In this document: one piece after another, positions 39,701 through 52,737 of the stretch
How positions within the stretch are numbered: position 1 is the first letter of the stretch
Layout: each line of letters starts with the position of its first letter
Notes under the pieces: generated by a model
Told to the model about the DNA's origin: nothing
Seen by the model: the letters and a program-made list of their open reading frames with translations, nothing else
Databases searched by the model: none
DNA from: Anarhynchus alexandrinus
Taxonomy: Eukaryota; Chordata; Aves; Charadriiformes; Charadriidae
NCBI GenBank assembly: GCA_008711295.1
Contig: VUYV01000004.1
Location: forward strand, 2,763,129-2,827,128
Direction of reading: 5' to 3'
Length of the DNA stretch: 64,000 bases
Made by a program: the position numbers and the translations under genes

Positions 39701-41791
39701 ATGCACTTTTTCCTTAAGCAAGGAAATTTGGTACTTTTCCGTGGAAAAATCTCTGATGTGTTCTTATTACTTTAAAGGATCAAAATGAGAAGTGTCAACG
39801 ATTGGTATAAATCAGCCTAGATCTGCTGAAACAATGTATACCAGTTTGTCCCACTATAATTCACAAAGAACTCCTACAAGTTTCCCATTATTACTGTAGC
39901 AACATGCTAGTAACTTCATGGGCAAGCAAGGTTATTAAAATTGAGTTGCTTGTAGAGGGTCTTTTTGGATAGATCAATGCTGAATTCTTGACTACTTGCT
40001 AAGAATTTCAGTTCCAGTTAAATTTCCAGGGAAAGAACCGTAGCTTCATTGAAGCAAATGGCAAAATTTCCTTTGCAGTTTGAATTTCACCCCAAGCTTA
40101 GACTAAATTTTTACTATTCTCTCCTTCCTTTTTTCTGACATACAGCTCAGAAAACTAGATAATCTCTTTCCTGTTCAAGGCTGGGAACAGCAGCTTACAC
40201 ACTCCCCTTCCATATGTATACCTGCATACATGATGGTAATTATCACAAAAGGAGTTTTAAGTAGCACCCCATTGATTTTTGGTTTCCGTGCTGCAAATTA
40301 ATGGACTGAGCGTGCACTCTTTGTAATCACACTAGTAGAAATTCAATAATGACTCTGCCAGAGTACTTGAGTGACCTCAGCCGCTGAATTCATTCCTTTT
40401 TCGACTATTTTTAATGAGACCGGCGTATTTAGCAATGCCATTGGATGGCTTGAAAGCAAGGTGCCCTGTCAACCAAAGCATTACTGATAGACCAGCTAAC
40501 AAGAATTTCAATGTTTATATCTGTTCTCTTACCCAAAATAGTTTGCAGCTTCTGTGTGGTAATATTCATTGGAATGTACTAAGCAAAATAAACGTCTGAT
40601 GTATAGGATCTGCATGAAATATTCCATTATAACTACTAGATTTCAACCAAATCAGAGCTCAGCAAGTGCCACTGACAATCCCCAAAGGAATATAATCTAG
40701 TTTAGCAATTGTTCAGCTAGTTTCAGAGGTTTTAATTGTATGTGATTATCATTTCTTGTGGCGTTTTTGTCATGTCTGAAAAAGTGCAATAAGGATGATG
40801 AGGCTCTCCACTTGGAGATGCTATTTGTCAATTTTTGTCTTGAGAAATGTTCAGAAATTTAATGAGACTGACTGGGAAGGAATATTTAAAGACAGACATT
40901 GTTATTTGCTGCATATCTCTTTGGCTATCGATACTCGCATAGTTCCACAATTTGGTTATACCTGCTGCGATTTCCTCACAAGGAGCTAGTAAACTACTAC
41001 GCATTACAGATGAACACTATTTAAACACATAGTAAATACAAGCCATTCCCAGCAGTACTCTTACTTAGAAAGTTAACCTAGAAATGTCATGGTAAGTGTA
41101 GGGGACTTGATCACTAAGAATTGGCTAGGAACTCAGCTTTTGCTAACATTACTCCCAGAACCATCCGGGAAGGGGATTGTTGCCATGTTCTGTTAATCAA
41201 AGCTGTATGAATTATTTTGACAGGCAGCCTCTCCTGTTCTTTTCAGTATTCCTGGGGCTGGTAGAATTGCTGAGGTGAGATGAAACACGTAGTCATCAAC
41301 CATCATATAATTGCCACATCCTTCAGTGATACAAATCAGTAGAGATTTGTTGTGGTTCACTGTGGGTCACATATAAATTCACCATGTGGGTTTATTAAAA
41401 AAAAGTCTCAGAAGATACCCAGAGTCACAGAACAGACTTCCATTTAGAGCAGAACCCAGGACGTTTGAGGGCAGTGGTTTTTACAGACCCTGCTGACTAT
41501 GTTGTGCGTAAGTAGACTCTGACTTTATAAATGTTTGAAAAGTGTGAACTCTTCACCATTATCCGCTCCCAGAGGAATACTGGTTTCACTGGCTTTGCTT
41601 TGAGTGCTACACCTCAGCAACTGATTTTGAAAAGATGTGTTTTCTTTTTTTAAGAAACGTTACCACTTCATCATACTCTGATTTTACCCTCCTTACTAAC
41701 TAAAGGTTTGCGATGAAATTTGTTATTGATTCTGGTATAATGACAACATTTACTGCAGGATACGCTTTATGTCTTCCAGTCTAGATTTGGG

Positions 41792-41823
41792 CCTTAGTGT
41801 CTCCTTGTGTCTCCTTAGTGTCA
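41792..41823. repeat. Short 10-11 bp tandem repeat, three copies
   Basis: Three consecutive units of the form CCTT(A)GTGTCT occur here; the first and third keep the extra A and the middle one lacks it. Confidence 0.85.
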
Positions 41824-43044
41824 AATACCCTGGCAGAGATTTCTCTAGTCTGTCTTTTGTGGGACTAGTTGGTTTTCTGTGTAATCATACCCCTTTTCCC
41901 GGCCACTGGGGAGATTTGCATTAACTGTTGAGTTCTTTCACAGTATTAATAAAGTCTTAGTTTGGAATTATGGATCCTGGAAGGGGGAAGAGTCTGCGGT
42001 GGTTTCCCCTCATGTGGGTAATATAGCAGCATGCCTTTCGCATTAGGAGCTTTAACATTGGTGTGCGTGAATATAGGTATTTTTTTATTTGTATTTGCAA
42101 GGCTTATAATGTCAATTTGTCATCATGCCAGTGATCTATTTGTTCCTTTGCCAAGTTCTCAAGTCATTTCCTAGGTTGCTAGAAATGATATTCCTCTTTT
42201 CTACAGTTCTGCAAATTTAGCTGTGGATTGAAAAAAAATCAGGCTTCTGATTCTACCCTCAGTGTGCACCAAGCAGGTACTGGCAGCAGCTCCCATGGGG
42301 AGATTGCTAGCCAGCTGTGTGAGTCCGGTGTTTTATTCCTTCCTTCTTGAGATATCTGAACCCACGTGGTCCTCCTTCTAAGAAAGCACATACAGCTCTT
42401 GCCAGGGTCTCATGAGAAAGATGAGATAACTGGCTGGAGCACATCATGGGCTCCTTCTGGCCTGGGGCCTGGCTCACTCACCATAGAACTTGGATACAGA
42501 GGAAGGAAAGATTTGCTTTTGGGTCACACACTGACTCAAGTGGAGCAAGGATGCAGCATGGACATGCACAGACACACAAGTGAGAGAGTGCTTCCAGGCC
42601 CTGTGGTTCGGCCATGACCCACACATTGGATGGAGAGGTGCTTTAACTACCAAAGTGCACTAAATCATTTGTGTTCATCAATATCTATCATACTTTCTGT
42701 GGTCCCAGTTTTGAGTTCCACATGTACCTTACTTAGATGGAGAGAGAAGTCTTAGTTTCAGTGACACTGTCTCAAGATAAAAACCCTAGCCTATTTGGAG
42801 TGAACAGTTGACTGAAGTATTTGTCAGGCTCTATTATAGCTGTTCCTGCATTCTGTAAAGTTATTTACATATATACAAGCGTGAGTTCATTTTGCCAGGA
42901 AGCAAGACCATTAATCCTGCCTGCTTTGAAACCATATCTTTGTGGACTGTGGTGGGTGACTTAACTGTTTAGGTTACTTGGATTATTGGAGACTTCATCC
43001 CTTTGTAATGTTAATGACTGCTGAGTAGCTCAACCCTGTATGAG

Positions 43045-43170
43045 ATTTTTTTCTTATATTTAAGAATATTTTTTTCTTTTTAATCTTACCGTTTTTCTTA
43101 TATTTCCCTATGTTTTTATTTAATTTCTTGTATTTCTTATTTTGTTATCTATTTAATGTTTTTTTCTTAC
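43045..43170 (+). repeat. T-rich low-complexity tract with repeated 11-mer
   Basis: Roughly 125 bases of T-rich sequence in which 'ttcttatattt' occurs exactly twice, 44 bp apart (43051 and 43095), plus several near copies such as 'ttgtatttcttat'. Strong strand asymmetry (T over A). Interpreted as a decayed simple repeat. Confidence 0.75.
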
Positions 43171-44996
43171 AATAGATCCTCTCATAGGGGGATTTGGTTT
43201 CTAAAGAGTTAATTGTTGCATGCTATTTTACTCATGAGCCAACTGAATCAGATAATTTGCTGTTTCCTGAGTAATGTCAAAGAGTGTACAGAAAGATCTT
43301 TTGTTCCAATTAAGATGTTAAAGAGGGTTTGGGGATTACTTTCTATGCAGATTCTTTACATGAAAGTTTTACAGTATGTACCCTACAGAAATTAGAAATG
43401 GTGCTATTTAAACATCTATACATATAATTAGTCAGCAAGTCTTTAGCATGTTCTTAGAACTATTCCAGATATCCCTGAAGGCAGTTTCAGGAAAGTGTGT
43501 ACACCCTTTAGTTTTATAGTTGCTGTCAGTTTTTCATCTTAAGCAGGGAAAGAGATGGGATTTTCCGAGGCACTGAAGTGCCAAGGTTCTTACCCCTAAA
43601 GTTCAGGAGCTATCAGCTACTGATAGTCATCAACTTGTTTCTGCAGGACTCCAGCCTTATCTGTGCTTCATTAGGGGACACGTCCCTCTTCCCAACAACA
43701 TAGCTCCCTCATTTCACACGTACAAAGCAGAATTGTGGTCCTTGTAGACACCTTTTTGTTTCCACCTTCTTGGTGGGTAAGTGCTATCTGTTTTCTTATT
43801 GGAGTCTAACAGCCAAAATTCCCATGTGTGGAAACACCTACGGGAGAGAGGATGAGTATGAATGATTGTGAGGAATCAAGGACAAGGAGCAGAAAGCTCT
43901 GAAACACTCATTGTGGAGTTCACGGGAAACTTTCTTGCAGTCTGCTCACATTACTTGCTTCTCACTGTGCAAGTCACGCACTTAACACTAAGAGCGCAGA
44001 GCTCAGGTATTCATATCCCAAGGCTTTTCTACAGTTCAGAGCATAAGATGCTCTACAGATTAGCACTGAACTGTGCACTAAGTCACCAGACCCTGTGTAC
44101 CTCATCTCAGCAGTGAGGATTTAAGGAAAAAAAAAAGAATGAGAGGGGCTAATTAGCTGGGTCACCAAGTGGTCAGGCTTGGCAGGACTGAAGGGAGGAG
44201 GACTCTGTAACTGTGAGTAGGAGAGAAGTGAAGAGACGCTTGTCCGGGCCAAATCTCTCCTGAGCCTTTAAAAGTTTTCTGTCTCGGATTAAAATCAAGA
44301 GTAGATTATGCGAGCATTTCAACTTCTGTTTTCCATGTCTCAGTATTAGTCTTTCTCAAATCTTAATGCTTCTGACTCCGATAGCCAAAACCTCTCAATT
44401 GTTGTCACACTCTGAGTAGCTTAATGACAATAGTCCTCTGTAGGGAAAAAGATAGTTTAAGTGAATGGAAGCGATTATTAGATGCAGGAAAAATATGTCA
44501 AAAGTCATTCTGTCTTTGCTAACTAGATGTAATCTAAATTTTAAAAGAAGGTATTAAAATTACTGCTCTTGGAAAGGAATCCAAAACTATAATGGTTGTT
44601 CTTTTTTTAAGGGAAGTCACATTTCTCCTTGGGGCTAATACCATAAGGTCCTTTGTTTGTACAGAAAACAGCATAGTGCTGAGTAAAGAATAGAGATCTA
44701 AGTTGTTAGAGAGAGATACATACTTTAAAGTTATAACTTTGTAGTTTACTGTATACCGTTTATGGTGTTGGCTTCCTTCTGTGCATTCCTACCCACTAGG
44801 CTGTGGGAACAGACTCAGAGTTTCCATGTTGCCAACAGTCAGTGACAGTATTTTGACATTTGTACAAGGGAATGTGTATATCCAAACCCAAATCTGTTTC
44901 TGTTGAAAATTAAATAAACTGTGATGATACCTGAAAACTTATATTTGCAAGTCTGGAACTTGCAGCCTTTTCCAGCATTTCCTAAAAGTGTGTAAA

Positions 44997-45265
44997 ATCA
45001 TAGAATCATAGAATTGTTATGGCTGGAAAAAGACCTTTAAGATCATCAAGTCCAACCATTATCTAACTCTACTGGGCCCACTTTTAAACCATGTCCCTGA
45101 GCACCATATCTAGACAGCTTTTAAATACATGGAGGATGGCAATTCAACCACTTCCCTGGGCAGCCTGTTCCAGTCTTTGATAACCCTTTCAGTATAGAAG
45201 TTTTTCCTAATGTCTAACCTAAACCTCCCCTGGTGCAACTTCACACCATTTCCTCTTGTCCTAAA
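44997..45265 (-). mobile_element. CR1 LINE fragment, 5'-truncated 3' end
   Basis: This is the 3' end of a CR1 non-LTR retrotransposon on the minus strand. At its 3' end (plus positions 44997-45014) are two copies of the octamer-type repeat that closes CR1 elements (CATAGAAT on the plus strand). Next to it is the typical tail that reads as pyrimidine-rich 'ggtCTTTTTCCAGCC...' on the minus strand. The minus frame from about 45262 to 45110 encodes the conserved C-terminal peptide of the CR1 ORF2 endonuclease/reverse transcriptase: RTRGNG, then [11 protein letters not shown], then [13 protein letters not shown]. Homology stops near 45265, close to the reverse of the 'aggacaagagg' segment, so the copy is 5'-truncated, as most CR1 copies are. 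It cannot move. The family points to a bird, or less likely a crocodilian. Confidence 0.95.
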
Positions 45266-45334
45266 GTTAACCTTCAAGGCTTTGTAGGACTGGCATCCCT
45301 CTAGTCTCTTCTGTAAACCATTTTCCACATTCAT
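45110..45334 (-). pseudogene. Remnant of CR1 ORF2 C-terminus (74-codon open frame)
   Basis: The frame starts at an ATG at 45334 and stays open for 74 codons. Only residues from about 25 onward (RTRGNG..., from plus position 45262 downward) match the CR1 polymerase C-terminus. The first ~24 residues lie beyond the truncation point and are probably unique flanking sequence that happens to be in frame. The segment has no catalytic reverse-transcriptase motif; the YADD box would lie far upstream and is missing. It is a dead piece of a retrotransposon protein, not a host gene. Confidence 0.8.
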
Positions 45335-48300
45335 CTGTCTTTTTACTCCGTCTTAGACTTACTGATGTGGGTAGAAATCACCTCCCTAACTTCTCCCTCT
45401 TCTAAGATACATACTGGAGATAATGGCCATTATTCCTCTGCTTGACATTCCAGGATAAAAATACCAAATGCAGTCAACTCAATCCACCTTCTAGTTTCAA
45501 TCAATTTCTGGGGAGGACATTGATTTGATTAATTACCCGTTTGCAGCAGAAATGTACTGGAAGTTGCTCGGGTGACCTCTAGATCATCTAATGGCTGATA
45601 CATGGGAACTCTCCATCACAAGCAGAGCTTTGGCCAGTCTCGGGGTCCATTGTGTCAGAAGGGGGAAATGGTTAATATCATGTATCCATAACATTTACTT
45701 TAAACCCAGCGTGCCTTCTCCTAGCTGCTGCATTGTGGGATAGCATCCAAACATTTCTTAATTTCTAGTGTTTCAACCTCTTCTGTCTGAGTCATGGTAT
45801 CTGCCATTGTGTACCGATGACCAGAAAGCTGTCCGTGCTCTGGGAGTGTTGTGCTATAGAAGAGCTGGGTTATATGTCACAGGGGATCCAGAAGGAGACT
45901 CCACAGTGTCCAATGTATTAATGACCCATTGTCATTAAGACCATCCAGGCTTGTCTAACACAGCCCTCCTTTATTCAGCTTAAATTTCTGTTAAGCATTG
46001 ATTAAGCCCCCAAAGATAAGAACTTTGCTCTTACGTGGAGTAGTTGCAGTCTCTGCACTTTATTACTAAAGCTACGGCAAGCGAGGGAATGCCATGCTGT
46101 TAATTCTAAGTATATACATTCTTTAGCTCTGTCCCCCTCACCAAGGCTTAAACTTGTTGCCTAAAGATGCCCTTTACAAGAAAAAAATCTACAGTGCTGC
46201 AGAGCTGGCTGATTTGCTGGTGACCTGCCTGTAAGGACTGCATTACTCAAGTATTCACTTGTCCTTTGAAGATGAAAAGGCAGACAGGTCGAGCCTGGGG
46301 TATTACTTGGTACAAAGCAAACATTTAAAAAGCACAAAGTTTCAGGTCCTTATTGGTAATGGAAAGTACTATTTTCAAAAGTGCCATTTGACATTTAGAA
46401 GATTAACTGGTATTGACTTCCTGTGTGAGTTGGGCTCCTGAGTATCTGAGTCACTTTTGGAAACCTGAGCTGGCCATCTGTTTCACTTAGGCTTTGCAGT
46501 GCCAAGTGAAGCAATGCATAAATACTTTGATGACTATAGTTTGTAGTACCTAAATTTAAAAAAGCAGTTATTTCAACAGTCTGACACCTATTGGAATTTT
46601 CAGAAGCTCTGGGGCCTCGAATTCCCACTGCCTGGGAAAAAGCAGATGTGTTTGAAAGCAACTGGAGTTTGAAAGGAACTTGTGCTGTTGAAAATCCCAG
46701 AGCTACCCCATCACTTCTGAAAGTGGAACTAAGGTACTTCCAGAAATTTCACATGCCATCCCAATCAGACATCTGACACCAGAACCTGAAAACAAAGACT
46801 ATTTCTTAAAATAGGGTAGAAAAGTGAGATGTAAGAAGGTAGCATATATAATAGGAACGTCCTATTGCAAATTGGTCTATAGATTTTGAGAATATGCACG
46901 GAGGACACAGTTGAGACTGAAAAGATGGGTGTTTGGGGCACTGAGGAAGATGTTTCTGTTGTCGATTCAAACTGAACATGGGCAGGAAAGGCAGATATGG
47001 CTATAGTCCAGCATGGAGAGAGTACGCCAGCTTCTGAGCAGTGTTCTCGCATGGGAGGGATACCAATGAAAAACTTGGCATTAAGAAAAGAGCTTTATTT
47101 TGAGCTTGACAACAGAGAAGACAGAAGACTTGAGATTTAGGAGTAGAGGACATAAAAGAATAGATGGTTTAGAAGTCTAGCTTAAGACAAATGGTAGCAG
47201 CATCCATGAGATGTATGAGAGTCAGGGAGCTATGAGGGTCAAAGCAAGGGAAGTGCAAAGAAATAACTGTGCCATTCAAATGGAGAAAGTAAGAAAGGAG
47301 ATGCAGGGACCTACTCCAGAGCTGCCCCATGGAGCCGCAGGGGGAAGCAGGGCTGTGCTGAACACGCTCTGGGAGCAGTGGATCATTCCTCTGCTGACTG
47401 CCCGGAGTGCCCTGGCTGGTGTCCGCACTGTCTGAGGCAGGAGAGGGAGCAGCAAGCAGGGAGACAGCTGAAAATAGCAACGTTAATGTGAAATCGATAG
47501 TCATGTTTGTTCTTGATCCTTTCTAGTGTAAGCAGGTGACAGTCTTCATTCCCATCTTTCATTCTCTGCTATGTGACTTAGCAATAATAAACTCTTCCTT
47601 TAAGCTCAATAAGGATGTTCATAGAAACTTTTTATTGTACCTCTTTTGTTTTAACTGGAGTTCAACAGTTCCTCACTGCCACATTGTGAAACTGGGCTAA
47701 ATAAACAGTGGAGTAGTTCATCTATCACTGCTTTAATTTTGTGCCTTGAAGGAAGTGACTAGTCTAGGGAAACAGCACACAGTGCAGTTTGAATGGCCAT
47801 CTCCAGGCCATTTAACATCAGGGGAGGCTCATAGTGAGAGCTCTCAGTGCCCTGGCCCGTCTTCATAATGTTTCAATACCCAGTTTTATTTGGGACAGTC
47901 TCCATAACTTTTCAGGATTATGTCACCTTCCTTCCTTTTCAATTTGACAGTGAATTTGATGCTGCTGAAAAGTGGCTGTTTTGAGAGCTTTGGAGACTGT
48001 AGAGAGTTTGTTGTTCAATGACATAAGGAACAGCAGCAACTTCTTACTGGTCCTCCCCTGTGGTATTCCTTGGCCAGAAGGACAATAAAATCTGGAAGTC
48101 CGTATAATTTTGAGCGCTACATTTTTTTTCATACTTGTAATGCTTGATGGAAGCAGTCCTATTTTGATGCCATTACATTTTTTATGACAAAAATTCAGCT
48201 GGCAAATGGCAACCAGTGCTCGCTCTTGCTCCTGGTTCCAGATGACATGGATACAAATTGCCGCGGTTTATTACAGTAACATGCCAGTGAAAGCCAGACA

Positions 48301-48430
48301 GAATGGCAGTCTGAGTCTACCTCTGGTTCATTTTACTGTGTACAGATTGTAGCAGTTTTTCCTGTTAACATTTCTCTCACCAGTCAGCTTGACCATATAC
48401 AAAGTCTTTGATAGGCATGATTGAGAGAGA
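45335..48430. other. Unique non-coding stretch
   Basis: No gene recognised. The 47.28-47.46 kb part is locally richer in G and C (around 'gagccgcagggggaagcagg'), with open frames on both strands, as expected from composition. No CpG-island-like density. Confidence 0.55.
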
Positions 48431-48485
48431 ACTGGGTGATCTTTAAGGTCCCTTCCAACCTACACCATTCTACAATTCTATGATT
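48431..48485 (+). mobile_element. Very short CR1 LINE 3' tail
   Basis: About 55 bp match the last part of a plus-strand CR1: 'gatctttaaggtcccttcc', then 'accattctacaattctatga', ending in the octamer repeat. The block is close to the CR1 consensus, so the identification is good despite its size. It is an extremely 5'-truncated insertion or a deletion remnant and has no coding content. Confidence 0.88.
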
Positions 48486-49035
48486 GCGAGAGAATGTAAG
48501 TAAGATCCATATGGATATGACTGTGGATAGAAATCTTTTCATAGGAAGCTGTGAGGGCTTTATTGGGTGTGTTGCCATTTCTCAAGAAATATTTCCCATT
48601 TTCAGAATTTAACACTTTTAAAGCTACTGTTTTTTGTTTAAAGGTGGTACTGCATGGGGTTTTTTTTTAATCCATTAGAATTAACTGTATATTGATTGTT
48701 GTTAAGGAATTTAGAACAATGGAAAGTGTTCAAGTTTATTCCTGCAAGTGGATCGGGAGTGTATAAAAGCCTGCCTTTTTGTGATTTCTTAGCCTTAACA
48801 TGAATTAAATATTCATCGCAGTTAAGGTGGATAAATGGAACTAGACTGGTTAACATGATCATAGATGCAAATAATTTTTAAAAGATTTGATTCCCACTAT
48901 ATAACCTCACCGATTTCCTTTATAACAATGTCAGAGTACTCAAAGCTCACGCACGTAGTAGGCAGAGCTCTGCGAAATCCTCAGTACTCAATTTAACATG
49001 CACTTATTGGTTTTGTCCCCATTTCTCCAATGAAC

Positions 49036-49135
49036 TCCCGTATGACCTTGGGCAATTCACTTCATTTATCTGTTCCCCAGCTTGCGTATCGTAAAATAGG
49101 CTAATAGTACTGTGCTCCCAAGAGCTGTGCATAAA
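49036..49135 (+). mobile_element. MIR-type SINE fragment
   Basis: A clear MIR core on the plus strand: 'gaccttgggcaattcacttc', then 'tctgttccccagcttgcgta', then 'cgtaaaataggctaatagta', corresponding in order to the MIR blocks for the conserved core, the 'cctcagtttcc' segment and the 'ctgtaaaatggggataata' segment. The tail towards 49135 is increasingly diverged. This is among the most certain old repeats in the window. Confidence 0.82.
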
Positions 49136-51161
49136 AAATTCTATCCAAAAGCAATAAGAGAAAGGTATTGCTATTGTTGTTGACATTATGTATCTGTTTA
49201 AGCAACATGTTCTTATGGTCTAACGCATCATAGGAGTAGACCCACTGAAGGCCACAGGACTGTTTACACATTGAAAGTGGTTTGCTGGACAATGGCCAAA
49301 AAATAGGGATGGACCTATAACTAGTAGATATCCCCCAACGCATTTAGCAGCAGGAATTATGGTTCAGAACCATGTTAGGAGGGTGGATAGATAAATAAAT
49401 AATTGTCATCAGGATTTAAAGTCATTCAGGAAGCATAGTCTACTTTGCATGTAAACAAAATGTAGGTCTTGAGGGAGTCTGTGTCTCAGCTAAATCTGCT
49501 CATGTATAAATCCTCTTTTTTGGGCTTTATATTTTGTAATCATTGTCATTTAAATTCAGCTACAGTCCACAGGATTTGCACATTTTACCACCATTAGGGA
49601 AGTTAATAGGAGCTGTGCATCCCGCTCACTGTAGCAGCCCTTCAGTAATTAACTCCTTCCCATCTCCTAAATCCGGAGTCAGACACAGCAACAGCACTTG
49701 AGACAGCCTTTGAGAGCATGCAGCCTGGGAACACGCATAGGAGGGACAATTAATTCAGCCGTTTTGTATTTGTCTTCTTACTTCTGTCTTCCTCTCTTTT
49801 CTGAGATACTAAGCTGCTGACTTTGTTGTTGCTGGGTAAGCAACCACTCCTGCAATTATCAGAAGGTTGGCCCATCCCCTGCTGACTTCTGTGTCAAGGG
49901 ATCAGGCTTCCATGTTCCCTCAACCCTTTGGATTCCTTCTGAAGTTTCTTTGGCATCCTTCCCATCATGCACATTGCCCAGTGTTAACCAACTGCATGTC
50001 TTCACCCACCTGAACAAATTCTTCGGACCAAATTCATCACTGAAACAAACTGATACTGGGAGATGCATCCCCAGATGATAAAGCTTTCCATCAGAAAAAC
50101 AATCCGTTCTGCTATTATCCCTTTTTGTAGTTCCTTCAAGTGTTTTCGTTTTATGTTGAGAAAGTTGTGATTGTTTTGTAGTAAACAGCTCTCCAGGAAT
50201 GACAAATGTTGCTTTGCCCATTGAAAAGAGGAGACAGATGTTCCATAGAGTGGGAGAGAGAGAGGAAAATACTCAGGCTTTTACCAACCAGCCATGTTTG
50301 ACTTTTTTTCCTGTAGTTAAAAGTGTAGAATTGAAACCTGCAGGAGAGGGAGTGTTGAACATTACTTCACTTCAATCATCCCTGCTAAGTATTATGATGG
50401 CAAGAAAGGGATCCTTAATATCCCTGTTACACGTGGAGCATTTTATTAACTCAGAGAGGCACTTGGGGTTGGCTTTTTTTTTACCTGGAGGAAATAGTAA
50501 AATTTGACAGGTAATTTTGTAAATGAAGACAGTAAACAGCTGTTGAAGATGATAATGTCTGAGTGGTTTTGTTGTTTCTGTGAAAACTTAGTTACACTCA
50601 TTTTAGATTAATTTTTCATTGTCTTCTGTTAAATGAGAATTGCTTACAAGGCTGCTTCAAATGGAACCTTGATTGCTTTCCATCTACTGCCAAAACCATA
50701 AAAGACCAAAAAAAAATTCAAACACATAAAAACATTTATGAGCAGTGATACAATAAATTTGTGCTATAGTGCATTTTAATTTGATAAATTAAAGTTTTGC
50801 TATGCAGCAGTTTGTGTTCATATGTGAGAGAGGCATATACATTAGCCATTTAAATTCAGTACTGTGTTAAACAGCAGTTAAAGCAATTCTGGCTGCTATT
50901 GGGAGCTTTTGGTGTGGTGTTATGAAAACCCCCAAAAGTCTGAGATGCAGTGAGGGAGAAATGAAATGAAGTGTACTCATGGAGAAGGAAGTGCAAGGCT
51001 CGTCTTGCAGCAAAGCCACCAAACAGTGATTTAGAAGATAGAGCTTCAGTTAGCACATCACCCCCAGATTTCCTGAGTTACCTTTCCAAGTGTTCCTGGG
51101 GGGTGTGGAAGGAAGGGGTGGCCCTTGCAGGCCAGGCACTGAAAGGGCAGCTAGGTCCAGT

Positions 51162-51262
51162 TTCCAGCTGCTGCGGATATTTGGTGTGATCTGGAACAAG
51201 TCACTCTATTTTCTCTGGGCCTTATTTTTCCATTTATAAATGGAACTAATAAGCATCCTTTC
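51162..51262 (+). mobile_element. MIR-type SINE fragment
   Basis: From 'ccagctgctgcgg' (the 'ccagctctgcc' region) through 'gtgatctggaacaagtcact', 'ttctctgggccttatttttc' and 'catttataaatggaactaat', the segment follows the MIR order: tRNA-related end, core, 'cctcagtttcc' block and 'tgtaaaatgg' block. It is diverged but collinear over about 100 bases. Confidence 0.82.
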
Positions 51263-52069
51263 ACTCTTCTTCTGGTTTGTTTTGTCTGTGTGGACCACAA
51301 GGTCTCCTGGTACGTGAAACCATCTTCTACTATGTAATATACCACTTAGCACAATGGTGTGCCAGTGTTCAGTGAAATACTGTCAAAAGAAAGAAGGGAG
51401 AATAGTTGCAAAGAGTCTAAGCTATAATTTAGTCCTGCTTTGAAGTATGTTAGAGACGTTTAAAGCTTCTGCTGACTCTCTGCATATGGATGATTTCACC
51501 CAAGATGGATATTTCTTTGAGTCTGAAAAAGTGGTCAGGATCTATTGTTTGTGAGTTCACGGAACCATCAGGCAAGTGTGAATGAAGGTCATTTGTTTTG
51601 TTTGTTAGATCATACACTTAATAACACTTGAGTCCTGTTATGACCTTTTACAGAATTCTGTTTTGGCATAAATGTCAGGAAGTGCAACCGGGAATGAAAA
51701 TATTGATAAATATATTGCCAGGATTTAAACTGTAACTTAGGCTTGCCAGAGAACAGATATTTAGGCAGCCTTAATAATTTTTGAAACATTTCTCATCACC
51801 CAGTCCTTCATATAAATATTTCTGAAAATGTTTCTAAACATTCATTTTCCCTTTGCAAGGCTTCACACCATGAAATGCATTGTTCAGGAAGGGAAATCAC
51901 TGCTTCTTTAACAAATTGATATTTCAAAGTTCACTGCAGAGACATTTTTTATAGCTTCTTCATCCAAAAAAGTTCAACTCAGATGTGCCAATACATTTTT
52001 AAGGAGCTCATGTTTTTCTTCTATTGAGCCAATTCTCTTGACAGGCGTAATAGAAGGACAGGCAAGACA

Positions 52070-52160
52070 AATGACTGGTGTGAGATCATACAGTTAGTCC
52101 ATGACCCCAGAAAGGGCTTTGACACAGACTCTTAACACTAGGCCACGTGGTACCTCTGTA
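52070..52160 (-). mobile_element. MIR-type SINE fragment
   Basis: The reverse MIR order is visible: 'gtgagatcatacagttagtc' (for 'ggtcacacagctagtaag'), then 'aaagggctttgacacagact' (for the B-box 'gggattcgaaccc'), then 'cttaacactaggccacgtgg' (for 'cttaaccactaggcca'). The A-box end is unusually well kept. This is the most complete tRNA-related MIR head in the window. Confidence 0.75.
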
Positions 52161-52737
52161 AGCCAACAGCGTGCAGCTAACGGAGATGCCTGCCGCGTCA
52201 CCCAGGGCCACTTACCAGAGCTTTGAAGCAGGGAGAGAGAAAGGGGCAGCAAGTGAGCAAGGAGAATTTATCTGTGAATAGAAGATCTGATCTGAATCCC
52301 CTTTGGCACTGTTCCCCTGCATGGAAAGGGACCAGGCTGTGTGGTTAATATCATAGGAGGCTGATGGTATATCTTGGCTAGCTAAGGAGAACGTAAATCT
52401 AATGTGTAGTTTGAGAACTGAGAGTGGGGAAGGGAAGTAGGTGTAATTTAAGTTTGACAAATTCAGCCTGTCCAACATGTTTTCTTGCGTGTCTATTACT
52501 TCCCACTGTATATATATGTATACACACACATGCATGCAGTGTTTCATTCACAAGTTTGGTATTCTCAGTTCTTTGGCTTGTCACAGATGTTTTTGTGCTT
52601 GCCAGTAAATTACATCAGTAATTCCAGAAGCCTTTTTTTTATCTGCTGGCATAGTGGAAGTGGTGTATGATAACTTAATACAGCCAGCTAAGATATTCTC
52701 TGTTTTTTCTCTTCTCTTTCTCTGTCCATTTCACCAG

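Larger units (their letters stand above)
31161..44996. other. Long unique non-coding stretch
   Basis: No gene or confident interspersed repeat seen. The longest plus frame (35816-36205, 129 codons) shows no domain, no codon periodicity I can support and no splice context. The minus-strand overlap at 35881-36081 is equally uninformative. Contains the G12 run and the T-rich tract. Confidence 0.55.

Noticed and set aside
41249..41277. Micro-exon between 'cctgttcttttcag' and GAG|GTGAGA
   Set aside because: Splice sites look good, but a segment under 30 nt is too easily found by chance and has no support.
47320..47345. CTCF-like core near 'gagccgcagggggaagcagg'
   Set aside because: It departs from the consensus at important positions and cannot be judged without a matrix score.
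49859..50221. 120-codon minus-strand frame with a good donor-like site (TTCAG|GTGGGT, exon end at 50010)
   Set aside because: No convincing acceptor upstream and no recognisable peptide; the frame also runs straight through the donor.
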